Assembly (NCBI GenBank): GCA_949294665.1
Contig: CASFID010000023.1
Coordinates: 1-52,522 of the forward strand
Length of the DNA: 52,522 nt
Reading direction: 5' to 3'
DNA from: an uncultured Eubacteriales bacterium
GTDB lineage: Bacteria; Bacillota; Clostridia; Lachnospirales; Lachnospiraceae
Shown: positions 1 to 8,447 of the stretch, piece after piece
How the letters are laid out: each line of letters opens with the position of its first letter
How positions within the stretch are numbered: position 1 is the stretch's first letter
Made by a program: the position numbers and the translations under genes
The notes under the pieces: generated by a model
The model's input: only the letters and a program-made list of their open reading frames with translations
The model's database searches: none
Told to the model about the DNA's origin: nothing

Positions 1-2
1 AT

Positions 3-65
3 GAACAGCTGGCGGAACTGGCACCTTGGAGTGAAAAACTCCAATCTATCAAAAATCGCATGTGA
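3..65 (+). pseudogene. C-terminal tail of a gene cut by the window edge, possibly IS66-type transposase
   Basis: The frame beginning at base 3 is open from the left edge and ends with a TGA at 63-65, giving a 20-residue tail that contains LAPWSEKL. A LLPW/APWS-type motif close to the C-terminus is typical of the IS66 transposase C-terminal element, so a transposase end is possible. The stretch is too short to be sure, and an ATG at base 1 in another frame gives an equally short reading. What lies to the left would decide. Confidence 0.25.
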
Positions 66-430
66 ATTATAGTGAATTACTCCAACTTGCAAAGGGCTGG
101 GGTAATTTTAAATTTTACCGCGTTATTATTTGGCGCTTACGTATAGTTGTAACTATTGTAGTAGTAATTATTTCTATGATAATGAGCAGATGGTCAGCAT
201 TGATAATTAGAAAATTGAATGTTAGGTATCTATGCAAAGTAGAAGTAAGAAAGTAAAAGTTGACAGGCAGTGGAAAATATTCACTCAGGCATAATCATGC
301 ACTGTCTATAATTCAGTCAAAATATATAAAAATAACAGAAAAGGCAGAGAAATAGCCATCGCAACTTGAATTTGACTCGAAAGAATGCTAGGATGAATAA
401 AATAGAGCATTGGGAGAGGGAGGTGATATA
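66..430. other. 365-base stretch without a supported gene
   Basis: A 64-codon frame at 62-256 is rich in Ile/Val/Arg, has no ribosome site and resembles no protein I know, so I do not call it a gene. The stretch is AT-rich. A TATAAT at 307-312 lacks a well-spaced -35 partner. A TTGACT at 372-377 has only a poor -10 (GAATAA at 395-400), but it is the nearest promoter-like signal to the gene at 431. Confidence 0.4.
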
Positions 431-1993
431 ATGGCCGTAATACGCGATACAGTGCTTCTGCCTGGATTTCAATATATTGCAAAGCAATTGGAAAAAGGAT
501 CTCTGGATGGAGTGATAGATTCTCTTGATGAGCTGATACAGGGCTGCGTTGTACCAGAAGCTGAGACAGTCTTTAAGAACATCAGAGATTGGTTTGTTTT
601 ATATCAGGAAAATGAGAGTGATGCCAGAAGTTTTTTGGAAGAGATGATATATACGCCGGCTCAATGTGGGCAGTGTCTGATTTGCCAACAATGTCAGCAG
701 ATATTTCTTATAGAACTTTATGAGAAATTTTATAGTGACAGCAAGTTTGAGGATTTAAAAGCGGGTATTAAGAATAATTATTATGTATTAGAGCGTCTGC
801 CGGAAAATCTTTACAGACATTTGGATGCGAAAACAAAAGTAGGCGAATACTATTGGGAACACTGCAAAAATCTTAGAAGAACAGAATCATTCGTAAATAA
901 ATTTGTAGTGCTGAAAGGAATGAGTTCTTCAACCCCCGCTATTCTGAATGGAGCTTTTAATACGCAGGCTTACCATGGAGGAGGATTATATTTTAACTGG
1001 TCAGGCTTTGGCATTGCGATCGATCCAGGGTATCATTTTGTTGAAAATATGCATAATGTAGGGTTAAGTATATTAGACATTGATGCTGTTGTCATTACCC
1101 ATGAGCATATAGATCATACGAATGATATTAGAATATTGGATGATTTGAATTACAGCCTGACGGATTACCTCCGTGATGAAAAAAGAAACCATACAATAAA
1201 TTGGTATCTTGACGGTGTGACATATGAGTTGGTTAAAACTCTTCAGAAAAATGGAAGTGGTTTTTCAGACCGGACAAATAGAATTTATAAAATTATGCCG
1301 AAAGAACAGAACATTGTGTGGGAAGAAAAAGGAAAAGAGATCACACAGCAGCAAATTGACTGTATATCAGAACAGGGGATTAGAATCTTTGAAAAGGGAA
1401 ATAGCAGTATAACGATGAAGGCGGGAATGACTTTCCATGAGAGAGATCGAGGAGAGTCGGATCCTGATAAGATTCATTATCTAAAACACACATTCGCGTC
1501 GGCATTTGAATTAAAAGAGAAATCAGTAGAAAGAAAAATTTTTTACAGTTCGGATACATACTATAGAGATTCCATTGGAGAGTATGCCAAAGGGGCGGAT
1601 ATTGTAGTTGCCAACATCAGTTCCATATATGAAGGAGATTTGCTGAAAATAGAACCCAAGAAAACGCATCTCGGCTATATGGGATGTTTCGAACTGTTAG
1701 AATCTATGAAGGAAGCGCCTCCGGCTCTGTTCCTGATATCAGAATTCTGGAATGCAAAGGCAGATATCCGTTTTGACATAACACATTATATGAAAGATGA
1801 GATTCTTCGTTTACAAGGAAAGAATTTTCAAAAAACTAAAATCATACCAACGGAAATCGGGATGCAGGCAGATTTGATAAAATTGACGATGCAGTGTGCT
1901 GTCTGCAGAAAGTTTGTAGATGATTTTATTATTATGAGACCTGCCAAAGGGTATAGTGAAATTAAATGTGTCTGCAGTAATTGCTATTATTGA
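431..1993 (+). CDS. MBL-fold metallo-hydrolase with Cys-rich elements
   Basis: A protein of about 520 residues. The metallo-beta-lactamase signature is clear: a beta-strand VVITHEHIDH with the metal-binding HxHxDH at about residues 224-229, preceded by an Asp-containing strand (AIDPGYHF) and followed by a second half with YSSDTYYRDS and late His residues. An N-terminal segment of about 170 residues carries a Cys cluster (CGQCLICQQC, near residue 80), and the extreme C-terminus carries CAVC and CVCSNC, suggesting structural zinc or a redox site. The ATG at 431 is chosen over one at 410 because GGGAGGTGAT lies just upstream of it. It is the first of four closely spaced genes. MBL proteins cleave many substrates (phosphodiesters, lactones, RNA); the substrate here is not readable. 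Fold confidence is high, role unknown. Confidence 0.85.
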   Translation: MAVIRDTVLLPGFQYIAKQLEKGSLDGVIDSLDELIQGCVVPEAETVFKNIRDWFVLYQENESDARSFLEEMIYTPAQCGQCLICQQCQQIFLIELYEKFYSDSKFEDLKAGIKNNYYVLERLPENLYRHLDAKTKVGEYYWEHCKNLRRTESFVNKFVVLKGMSSSTPAILNGAFNTQAYHGGGLYFNWSGFGIAIDPGYHFVENMHNVGLSILDIDAVVITHEHIDHTNDIRILDDLNYSLTDYLRDEKRNHTINWYLDGVTYELVKTLQKNGSGFSDRTNRIYKIMPKEQNIVWEEKGKEITQQQIDCISEQGIRIFEKGNSSITMKAGMTFHERDRGESDPDKIHYLKHTFASAFELKEKSVERKIFYSSDTYYRDSIGEYAKGADIVVANISSIYEGDLLKIEPKKTHLGYMGCFELLESMKEAPPALFLISEFWNAKADIRFDITHYMKDEILRLQGKNFQKTKIIPTEIGMQADLIKLTMQCAVCRKFVDDFIIMRPAKGYSEIKCVCSNCYY

Positions 1994-2022
1994 AACATAC
2001 AACAAAAGAAGAAGGTGTACAT

Positions 2023-2451
2023 GTGGAAAAAGGCGAAGCTGTTTATGAATTTGTTGATAAATTCGCATATTTTGCCTGTGCGGGAAACATTGTGCTCGAA
2101 TGTTATACCATGACAGACGGTGAAGAAGCATATAAAAAGCTTATGACAGCATTTGATAAATATATGCAGTATTATAAAAAACTTATATCGGCTGTCGAAC
2201 AGGGAGCTATTACTCAGGAAGTGGCGGATACTTCAATAAATACATATATCAACTGGTTACAGAGTAAAAGTATGAAGTCGTTTGTAGAAAAACTTCAGGC
2301 TTGCCTGAAAGATCACAATGAAGATAAGATAGATATTAAGAGCCAGATGGAAACTATACAGACGAAAATGCGAACTTCCAAATTCACTACATCAGATTTA
2401 CAAAAATTATTAGAACATATTAGAACTATGGAAGAAGATAATGGAGAATAA
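2023..2451 (+). CDS. Hypothetical helical protein, second gene of the MBL operon
   Basis: About 142 residues, mostly predicted alpha-helical, with no recognised domain. The GTG at 2023 is preferred because an AGAAGG ribosome site sits seven bases upstream; a longer reading from TTG at 1981 would overlap the end of the MBL gene. The N-terminus carries a motif (VDKFAYFACAG) that resembles one at the start of the protein at 28552 (YDKFAFFALAA), the only link I see to another gene in the window. The C-terminal half has heptad-like Leu/Ile spacing that could form a coiled coil. It overlaps the next gene by 11 bases, so the two are probably translationally coupled. Confidence 0.65.
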   Translation: MEKGEAVYEFVDKFAYFACAGNIVLECYTMTDGEEAYKKLMTAFDKYMQYYKKLISAVEQGAITQEVADTSINTYINWLQSKSMKSFVEKLQACLKDHNEDKIDIKSQMETIQTKMRTSKFTTSDLQKLLEHIRTMEEDNGE

Positions 2452-2677
2452 AATGGGATTAGAAATGTTATTGGGCAGGTATAGCGCTGAACAAACAGAG
2501 GTTTTAAGAAAAATTAATAGAGATGATTCATTCGCTCTGCATGAATTTGAAAACCGCGGCGGATTCTGGAAAGCAGGAGAAAAAATGGATCCGAAATATG
2601 ATTTTCTTCCAAATGAAGAAGAAATGGATGAATATATTTCGGAGAGTCTGGGGAGATTGTTAGGTAATGGTAAGTGA
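2441..2677 (+). CDS. Small acidic hypothetical protein, third gene of the MBL operon
   Basis: A 78-residue, Glu/Asp-rich protein without signal peptide or membrane segment. It overlaps the gene before and the gene after by 11 bases each, which argues that it is really translated and belongs to the operon. A GAAGAAG sits before the ATG at 2441; a second ATG at 2453 follows a GGAG and is an alternative start. I do not recognise a family. Its size and position suggest an accessory or partner protein of its neighbours, but this is inference only. Confidence 0.55.
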   Translation: MENKMGLEMLLGRYSAEQTEVLRKINRDDSFALHEFENRGGFWKAGEKMDPKYDFLPNEEEMDEYISESLGRLLGNGK

Positions 2678-3425
2678 GAATACAGTTCTTTCTGATTTCG
2701 AGCATATGCAGTATGCAGATAATGCAGCGCAAAAAATATCGGTTTATTATGAATATCTGAGTATTCTGGAAAAGTGGTTTTCGGAAGCTGGGTGGGAACT
2801 GCCGCTGCCCTGCAGGACAAATTTTAGAGACGCCTGGTTTCATTTTAAAAAGCTTTACGAACGTAAAGATTATGTGAAAGTTGTACAGGAAGAATATGCG
2901 TTAGAGGAACATCTGATCAGAGCTGTAAAAGATGCCATTATATGCTATTATCAGATTTATATCAGAAGAATAGAGATAGTTTATCAATTTTTCCGTACGG
3001 GCAATTTGACGGACTGTATCTTGCAAGAGCATCTGAAAGATATAAAGAGAAATGCTGAATTTATTACAGTACATACAGACAATTGGACTATGGAACTGTA
3101 TAAGAGGTTGGAAGAGCCTGTAAATATGGATATATTTATGGAGACAGTCTGCTATGTTTATTGCAGGGATATGGATTTAAAGCAAGTTGCAGAGCAATTG
3201 CAGAGCTGTTTGCATAAAATTAAAAATTATTATTCAAAATTGCGCCTGAACGGAACAGATATTTACCGCCCGGTCAGTGAAGAAGAATATATGGAAGAAT
3301 GCGGGCAGGTATTTATTCAAATGATGGACTGCCTGAAAGATAATGGCCTGGAGGATGCGATCCATGTTTTGGCAAAAGCTATAATTACAGGGAAAAAATC
3401 CACTGGGAATAATCATCAAATTTAA
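2667..3425 (+). CDS. Hypothetical helical protein, last gene of the MBL operon
   Basis: About 252 residues, predicted almost entirely alpha-helical, soluble, rich in Tyr, Glu and Leu, with no motif I can assign. It starts inside the end of the preceding gene and closes the four-gene operon; the next promoter lies just downstream at 3440. An N-terminal segment with paired aromatic residues and repeated YYQIYIRRIEIVYQF-like helices suggests a helical bundle. Products of such compact MBL operons are often conflict or signalling proteins, but nothing in this sequence proves that. Confidence 0.6.
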   Translation: MVSENTVLSDFEHMQYADNAAQKISVYYEYLSILEKWFSEAGWELPLPCRTNFRDAWFHFKKLYERKDYVKVVQEEYALEEHLIRAVKDAIICYYQIYIRRIEIVYQFFRTGNLTDCILQEHLKDIKRNAEFITVHTDNWTMELYKRLEEPVNMDIFMETVCYVYCRDMDLKQVAEQLQSCLHKIKNYYSKLRLNGTDIYRPVSEEEYMEECGQVFIQMMDCLKDNGLEDAIHVLAKAIITGKKSTGNNHQI

Positions 3426-3439
3426 AATCAAATCCGCAG

Positions 3440-3468
3440 TTGACGTTTCTATTCATCTAATGTACTAT
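3440..3468 (+). promoter_or_regulatory. Promoter for the Ig/tyrosine-kinase operon with an overlapping inverted repeat
   Basis: TTGACG (3440-3445) and TACTAT (3463-3468) are separated by 17 bases, matching the housekeeping sigma consensus. Inverted arms ATTCATCT (3451-3458) and AGATGAAT (3491-3498) enclose the -10 region, and TACTATT occurs twice in between, so a regulator could bind here. The first gene downstream starts at 3522. Confidence 0.6.
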
Positions 3469-3521
3469 TATCTGGATATTTATACTATTCAGATGAATTT
3501 ATGGAAAGAGGTACAGGGTGA

Positions 3522-4319
3522 ATGAAATATCTAAGAATGACAGCAATAGGCCTTTTTGCCATGGCAATAGGCCTTTTTGTTTTGTCGGAAGTCCAGGAGA
3601 GAATGGATGAAGATCCTCATAGTCCGGTGATCACATGCGATACAGATGAGATTGAGATTCCGGTCGACTATACGCGGGAGCAGCTCATGGAGGGGGTGCA
3701 TGCGGAAGATCAGGAGGACGGAGATCTTACGGATGAGATCATTACAGGGCAGTTCTCACAGTTTATCGATGACGGAGTGAGCGAGCTCAGCTACGTTGTA
3801 TTCGATTCGGCGAACCAGCCGGCGGTATGTGAGCGCAAGGTGCGGTTCACGGATTATGAACCGCCGAAGTTCAGCCTCACGGGTCCCCTGGTCTTCAATG
3901 CGGGAGACGTCAACAATGCGGCGAATATGATCCGTGTGCAGGATGTGCTGGATGGGGATATCACGGAACTGCTTTTGAATAAGAATGACGATATTTCTTA
4001 TCAGATCCCGGGAACATATTCCATTGAGGTAGAGGTTACCAACAGTTTTGGGGATATGCAGAGCGCGGTCCTTCCGGTACATGTGACCAATGCACAGACA
4101 CGGCTGCTGGGCAATCCCAGCCCCTTGGTATATGTGGAAAAAGGCGGCTCGTTCGATGCGGGCGCCCTGGCGGGAAAGCTGACCGGAGACAGGGAGACTC
4201 CGGTGAATGCGCAGGAAGTGACTGTGGAGTCCAATGTCGACACGTCGAATCCGGGTGTCTATGAGGTACATTATGTCTGCCCACAGGGGGAGACGTGGAC
4301 CACAGTGATCGTGCGGTGA
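3522..4319 (+). CDS. Membrane-anchored protein with Ig-like (DUF5011/HYR-type) domains
   Basis: 265 residues. The N-terminus is a short basic segment and one hydrophobic helix (about residues 5-22), so it is probably a type II membrane or secreted protein. The remainder consists of repeated beta-sandwich units with the DUF5011-style pattern GVHAEDQEDGDLTDEI, followed by VLDGDIT and the closing PGTYSIEVEVTN and PGVYEVHY strands. These domains usually extend cell-surface proteins. It is the first gene of an operon with two tyrosine kinases and a second protein of the same kind (7206-8066), suggesting paired extracellular partners of the membrane kinase complex. No catalytic motif is visible. 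Confidence 0.75.
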   Translation: MKYLRMTAIGLFAMAIGLFVLSEVQERMDEDPHSPVITCDTDEIEIPVDYTREQLMEGVHAEDQEDGDLTDEIITGQFSQFIDDGVSELSYVVFDSANQPAVCERKVRFTDYEPPKFSLTGPLVFNAGDVNNAANMIRVQDVLDGDITELLLNKNDDISYQIPGTYSIEVEVTNSFGDMQSAVLPVHVTNAQTRLLGNPSPLVYVEKGGSFDAGALAGKLTGDRETPVNAQEVTVESNVDTSNPGVYEVHYVCPQGETWTTVIVR

Positions 4320-4338
4320 AATGGGAGGTGAGAGACAG

Positions 4339-5757
4339 ATGAATCAGTCAAATGGTCTGAAAACGGATGAGATCAGCATCTACCATATAGTGCTGGATCT
4401 GGTGAAAAATATATGGGTGATCCTGCTTGTCGCTGCGGCGGTATGGCTGGGACTCGGAAGTGTTTCAAAGATGCTGTATGTGCCGGAGTATACCGCGTCA
4501 GCTACTGTTGCGGTGGGAACGAAAGGGAGAAATACCAATTCGCTTAATTCCCTGAATACAACTAAGCAGCTGGCGGGTGCGTTCGGCGAAGTGTTCCAGA
4601 GCAATGTGCTTATGGATAAGGTGAGGGAAGACCTGGGAGACGCAGATGCGATAGGAGAAATCTCAGCTCAGGCAGTCAGCGAGACGAATCTTATGATCCT
4701 CCAGGCTGTATCAGGGGATCCCAGAACAGCGTACCTGATGCTCCAGTCAGCCTTCCGAAATTATGAGAGCGTCTCAGAGTATCTTTTCTCCAACGCCTCC
4801 CTGCGTATCGTGAAAGAGCCGTCCGTGCCGTTTGCTCCATCCAATAGCGCAGTACTGACTCAGGACAGGGAGATTGCAGCGCTTGCGGCGGCAGTGCTGA
4901 CTGCTGGAGTGATTGTTCTGCTGTCAGTATTCCGTTTTACTGTGAAAACGAAGAACGGCGCGGTGAGGAATCTGGATGGCAATGTGCTGGGCCTGGTCCC
5001 GTTTGAGCGCGGGGGGCGTACGCTGAAAGAACTTGCCGGCGGAAAGAAGAAGCATCTGCTGATCTCCTCATCGACGGTAAGCATGCCGTTTACAGAAGCA
5101 TACCGCAAACTGTCTGCCCGCCTGGAGCATCATATGAAGAAGCGGGGGCAGAAAGTCCTGCTGGTCACAAGTGTGTCTGCGAATGAAGGGAAATCTTCTA
5201 CAGCGGCTAACCTGGCGCTTGCCCTGGCTGAAAAAGGACGGAAGGTCCTTCTTGTGGATCTGGATCTCAAAAAACCGGCGCAGTACAAAGCATTCGGGGG
5301 CAGTGTGGAAAGAAAGTTTTTTTTGGAGGATTACCTTGAGGGAAGGGCGGAGGCAGAGGATATCCTTGCCTATGACAGTAAGGACGGTCTATACCTGATC
5401 CTTCAGGAGAAAGGAATCGAGCAGTCCACAACGTGGGCGAATTCTGACCGCCTGAGAGAGCTTCTGCAGAAATACCGCGGAGAAATGGATTATATCATTC
5501 TGGATACCTCTCCGATGGCGGTTGCCGCAGATGCGGAATATCTGATGGCGGCTGCAGATACGGCGGCAATCGTGGTGAGACAGGACTGGACGGATGTGCA
5601 GTCGATCAACGAAGCCGTGGACAATGTGCGGCAGAGCAGGACAGATCTTGCAGGATTTGTCCTCAATGCTTTTGTGAAGCAAGGTACGGTTTCCGGAAGA
5701 TATGGGAAATATGGGTATTACAGATACGGAAAGAGGAGGGAGTCAGATGCAAGATAA
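4339..5757 (+). CDS. Polysaccharide co-polymerase/tyrosine autokinase (Wzz-CpsD fusion), copy 1
   Basis: About 472 residues. An N-terminal Wzz/CpsC-type domain has a membrane helix near residues 24-45 and a second helix near residues 180-200. The BY-kinase domain follows with Walker A at SANEGKSS (Lys285), Walker A-prime VLLVDLDL (Asp307/Asp309) and Walker B YIILDTSP (Asp389). The C-terminus ends in a Tyr/Gly cluster (GRYGKYGYYRYG), the usual autophosphorylation tail. The ATG at 4339 is chosen for the GGGAGGTGAGAGACAG just upstream. Such kinases control exopolysaccharide chain length and export. It overlaps the next kinase gene by 11 bases. No glycosyltransferase, flippase or polymerase lies nearby, so the substrate pathway is elsewhere or different. 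Confidence 0.9.
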   Translation: MNQSNGLKTDEISIYHIVLDLVKNIWVILLVAAAVWLGLGSVSKMLYVPEYTASATVAVGTKGRNTNSLNSLNTTKQLAGAFGEVFQSNVLMDKVREDLGDADAIGEISAQAVSETNLMILQAVSGDPRTAYLMLQSAFRNYESVSEYLFSNASLRIVKEPSVPFAPSNSAVLTQDREIAALAAAVLTAGVIVLLSVFRFTVKTKNGAVRNLDGNVLGLVPFERGGRTLKELAGGKKKHLLISSSTVSMPFTEAYRKLSARLEHHMKKRGQKVLLVTSVSANEGKSSTAANLALALAEKGRKVLLVDLDLKKPAQYKAFGGSVERKFFLEDYLEGRAEAEDILAYDSKDGLYLILQEKGIEQSTTWANSDRLRELLQKYRGEMDYIILDTSPMAVAADAEYLMAAADTAAIVVRQDWTDVQSINEAVDNVRQSRTDLAGFVLNAFVKQGTVSGRYGKYGYYRYGKRRESDAR

Positions 5758-7225
5758 CAGTTTGGAAGAAAAACAGGCGCAGCTGGATCTGATCGCGTTG
5801 GTTGAGGGCCTGTTCTCAGAGGTGCGAAAATACTGGTGGCTCCTGATCGTGATGATGCTGCTTGGCGGGACTTTCTTCCTGGTAAGGTCGGTGACATCCT
5901 ACAGTCCGATGTACCGGTCGCAGGCGTCCTTCACCGTGATGTTCAGCAGCCAGTCAAATGCGGACAGCAGCGCGACCTATGATTTTCGCTATGACAGTGA
6001 GACGGCGAGCCAGCTGGGAGCGACGTTCCCGTATATTCTGAGCAGTGAGCTGCTGCAGGATGCTATCAAGGAGGATCTGGATATTCAGGCAGTGAACGGT
6101 TCGATTTCAGCATCGGTGGTGCCGGATTCCAATCTGATCACAATGGAGGTGGTCAGCAGCGACGCCGGTGCGGCAAAGGCAATACTTGAGTCGGCCATCC
6201 GCTGCTATCCGGATGTGGCCCGGTTTGTAATCGGCAATATCAAGTTCAATATGATCGATATGCCGGAGCTGGCTGCAGAGCCCTACAATATGCCCAGCTA
6301 TCCTGCGGAGACAGCGAAAGGAGCTGTATTCGGCCTCGTTTTGGGATTCGTAATACTGATTCTATTGGCGCTGTGTACGAAGACAGTACGCAGGACAGAA
6401 GAACTGACAGGGGTGATTAATCTGACGTGTCTGGGGAAGATCCCTGAGGTACGCAGGAAGGCGCGCAGGAATCAGACGGAACAGCGCCTTAATATTACGG
6501 AAGAGCACACAGACAGCGGGCTTAAAGAGAATATACGGGGGCTGCAGATGAAGGTGTGCAGGAAGATGGATGAACGCGAGGCAAAGATTCTGATTATTAC
6601 CAGCACTGCGGCTGAGGAAGGAAAGTCAATGATCGCCGTGAATCTCGCCTGCGCGATGGCTGAGCACGGAAAGAAGACGCTGCTCATCGACTGCGATCTG
6701 AGGAAACAGACGGACTGGAAGTACTTCGGGGAAACATCAGGTAAGGGGCTGCAGGATATCCTGAGTGGAGCATGCAGTGCAGATGAGGCGGTCAGCAGTA
6801 CGGCCGCGGGGATCCGTTTCCTTGGAGGAAAGGAGCCGGTGGAGAACAGTTCGGAGATTCTGAACAGTCCGAAGATGAAGGAGACGCTGGACCACCTGGC
6901 GAAAGAGGTAGATTATGTGATCCTTGACGCGCCTCCTTGCGAGATTTTCGAGGATGCCTCTGTGTTGTCAGAATATGCAGATGCGGTCCTCTATGTTGTG
7001 CGGTATGACTATGTGCAGCGTCAGAGGATTCAGGAAGCGCTGACCGAGCTGGATGAGGGCAGTGCGAGAGTGATCGGGTATGCATTCAACGGCGTGAAGA
7101 TGAAGAGCCGGGGATATGGATACCGGTACGGTTACGGCTACGGTTATGGCTATGGCTACGGATACGGCAAGTACGGGCATTACGGAGCCTATGGGGAGAA
7201 GAAAAATGCGCAGGAAGATGAATAA
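5747..7225 (+). CDS. Polysaccharide co-polymerase/tyrosine autokinase, copy 2, with long YG-repeat tail
   Basis: About 492 residues with the same architecture as its upstream neighbour: a Wzz-type domain between two membrane helices (about residues 32-53 and 200-220), then a BY-kinase domain with Walker A AAEEGKS (Lys293), the A-prime strand LLIDCDLRK and Walker B VILDAPP. The tail is unusually regular: a run of alternating Tyr and Gly from about residue 459, encoded by near-perfect hexanucleotide repeats at 7110-7170. The start at 5747 follows GAGGAGGGAG. Two full kinases in tandem are uncommon; they may form a heteromeric ring or respond to different signals. The repeat DNA could change length by slippage and so alter the number of phosphorylatable Tyr residues. 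Confidence 0.9.
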   Translation: MQDNSLEEKQAQLDLIALVEGLFSEVRKYWWLLIVMMLLGGTFFLVRSVTSYSPMYRSQASFTVMFSSQSNADSSATYDFRYDSETASQLGATFPYILSSELLQDAIKEDLDIQAVNGSISASVVPDSNLITMEVVSSDAGAAKAILESAIRCYPDVARFVIGNIKFNMIDMPELAAEPYNMPSYPAETAKGAVFGLVLGFVILILLALCTKTVRRTEELTGVINLTCLGKIPEVRRKARRNQTEQRLNITEEHTDSGLKENIRGLQMKVCRKMDEREAKILIITSTAAEEGKSMIAVNLACAMAEHGKKTLLIDCDLRKQTDWKYFGETSGKGLQDILSGACSADEAVSSTAAGIRFLGGKEPVENSSEILNSPKMKETLDHLAKEVDYVILDAPPCEIFEDASVLSEYADAVLYVVRYDYVQRQRIQEALTELDEGSARVIGYAFNGVKMKSRGYGYRYGYGYGYGYGYGYGKYGHYGAYGEKKNAQEDE

Positions 7226-8066
7226 AACTTTCGCTGTTATAGGCGCGGCTGCGGCTGTGCTGCTGGCAGCGGTGCTCATCATTTCCCTGTGGCTCGGCAG
7301 GCAGCAGACAAAGACGCCGGGGGAAGAGCCTGGCGGAACGGTACGGCTGGAGTTTGAGAATGAGACGGTTCACTATGACGGGACAGGAGCGCTGGATCTG
7401 ATGGAAGGCGTCCATGCAGTGGATGCTGACGGCGGAGATGTTACAGATCTGGTGACTGCTGTTGTCTCTGCGGGAGACAATATTACAGAGAAGCGGATCC
7501 GGTATTCGGTGTTCAGCGGAGATGGCGAGGAGACTGTCGGGTACAGACAGCTTATTCTGGAAAATTATATGGGGCCAACCATTGAAACCGCAGATACGCT
7601 GAGCCTTGACGCGGAGGAACTGTCGGATCCGGCGGTGCATCTCTCGGAGAGCGGGCAGATGACTGTCCAAGATGGCTTCGGGAAGGATGCGGCAGATCAA
7701 GTGACCTGGATCAGAGAGAAGACAGCGCCCGGAACTTATGATATTACTTTTACCTATGTCAACCAGTTCAGTGATACCGCAGAGCGGACGGTGCCGGTTG
7801 CGGTGAACGGGGAGACTGAGGATCTTACAATAACGCTTCTGACCGACGAGGCTGAAATTCCCCTGGGGACGGAATTTGATCCGGAGGATTACCTGGAAAT
7901 CAGTGATCCGACAGGCAGTGCAAGCTCTGTGCAGGTGACTGGAGAGGTCGACACAGAAAGAGAAGGAAGGTACAGTGTATATTATACTGTGATTTCATCA
8001 GACCGTACGCAGAGAGCGGGAGTGCTGCTCAAAGTTGAGGTGGCGCGCAGACAGGGGATGCGATGA
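7206..8066 (+). CDS. Membrane-anchored Ig-like domain protein, partner of the kinase operon
   Basis: About 286 residues. The ATG at 7206 follows GGGGAGAAGAAAA and overlaps the kinase gene end by 20 bases. A basic start (MRRKMNK) and one hydrophobic helix (about residues 8-28) anchor it in the membrane. The rest is DUF5011-like beta-sandwich repeats, with GVHAVDADGGDVTDLV matching the pattern in the protein at 3522. The two flanking Ig-like proteins are therefore paralogues bracketing the two kinases. A strong terminator follows the gene. Function is probably extracytoplasmic scaffolding or sensing; no enzyme motif is seen. Confidence 0.75.
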   Translation: MRRKMNKTFAVIGAAAAVLLAAVLIISLWLGRQQTKTPGEEPGGTVRLEFENETVHYDGTGALDLMEGVHAVDADGGDVTDLVTAVVSAGDNITEKRIRYSVFSGDGEETVGYRQLILENYMGPTIETADTLSLDAEELSDPAVHLSESGQMTVQDGFGKDAADQVTWIREKTAPGTYDITFTYVNQFSDTAERTVPVAVNGETEDLTITLLTDEAEIPLGTEFDPEDYLEISDPTGSASSVQVTGEVDTEREGRYSVYYTVISSDRTQRAGVLLKVEVARRQGMR

Positions 8067-8168
8067 TGACGCGAAGCCTGGCGCTCAGTGCTGACAAAAT
8101 TCAGACGGGAGCACGGGCGGACTTTGGATGAACCTTTAAAATAGAACTTCAAACTGGAAAGGAATATG

Positions 8169-8210
8169 CGGGAATCCGCCAGCTGATAAAAGCTGGCGGA
8201 TTCCCGTTTT
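8169..8210 (+). terminator. Strong intrinsic terminator of the kinase operon
   Basis: A perfect 16-bp stem (8169-8184 paired with 8191-8206), a six-base loop (GATAAA) and a following TTTT. It closes the operon that begins at the 3440 promoter and separates it from the giant surface protein. Confidence 0.9.
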
Positions 8211-8288
8211 CTGCTTCGGGGCGGGATGAATTTTGGTATGGCATTTTGTACAAACGCTGCAGCGTGTACCGTGCCAACTCATAATTGG

Positions 8289-8346
8289 CATAAATCGACA
8301 GAATTGTCGATTTATGGTTTACAAAATACTAAGGGGGGGATATACT
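8289..8346 (+). promoter_or_regulatory. Promoter of the giant surface protein with an upstream perfect palindrome
   Basis: TTTACA (8318-8323) and TATACT (8341-8346) are 17 bases apart, a good housekeeping promoter. Directly upstream, CATAAATCGACA (8289-8300) and TGTCGATTTATG (8305-8316) form a perfect 12-bp inverted repeat around GAAT, ending one base before the -35 box. This position suits an activator or repressor site. The spacer contains a run of seven G. About 100 bases of leader separate the promoter from the start codon at 8448. Confidence 0.75.
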
Positions 8347-8447
8347 AAAAATAGTGTCTACTTATAGTGGGAGTACTGTATGCTTACACAGGGACACCCG
8401 AGGGTCTTTTAACTCGGTATAAACTTACTAAGAGGAGGAGAAAAAGA

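Noticed and set aside
62-256. 64-codon frame
   Set aside because: No ribosome site, odd Ile/Val/Arg composition and no protein-like motif; treated as non-coding.
7086-7700. 204-codon minus-strand frame
   Set aside because: Shadow of the kinase tail and the Ig-like gene; the + strand has ribosome sites, domains and coupling.
8367-8447. ATG-upstream extension of the giant protein
   Set aside because: A signal peptide and AGGAGG support the GTG at 8448; the extension would put 27 odd residues before the signal peptide.
8353-8447. Possible c-di-GMP or other riboswitch in the leader of the giant gene
   Set aside because: The conserved GEMM or other riboswitch core sequences are not visible; only short imperfect pairing around ACCCGAG and CTCGGT.
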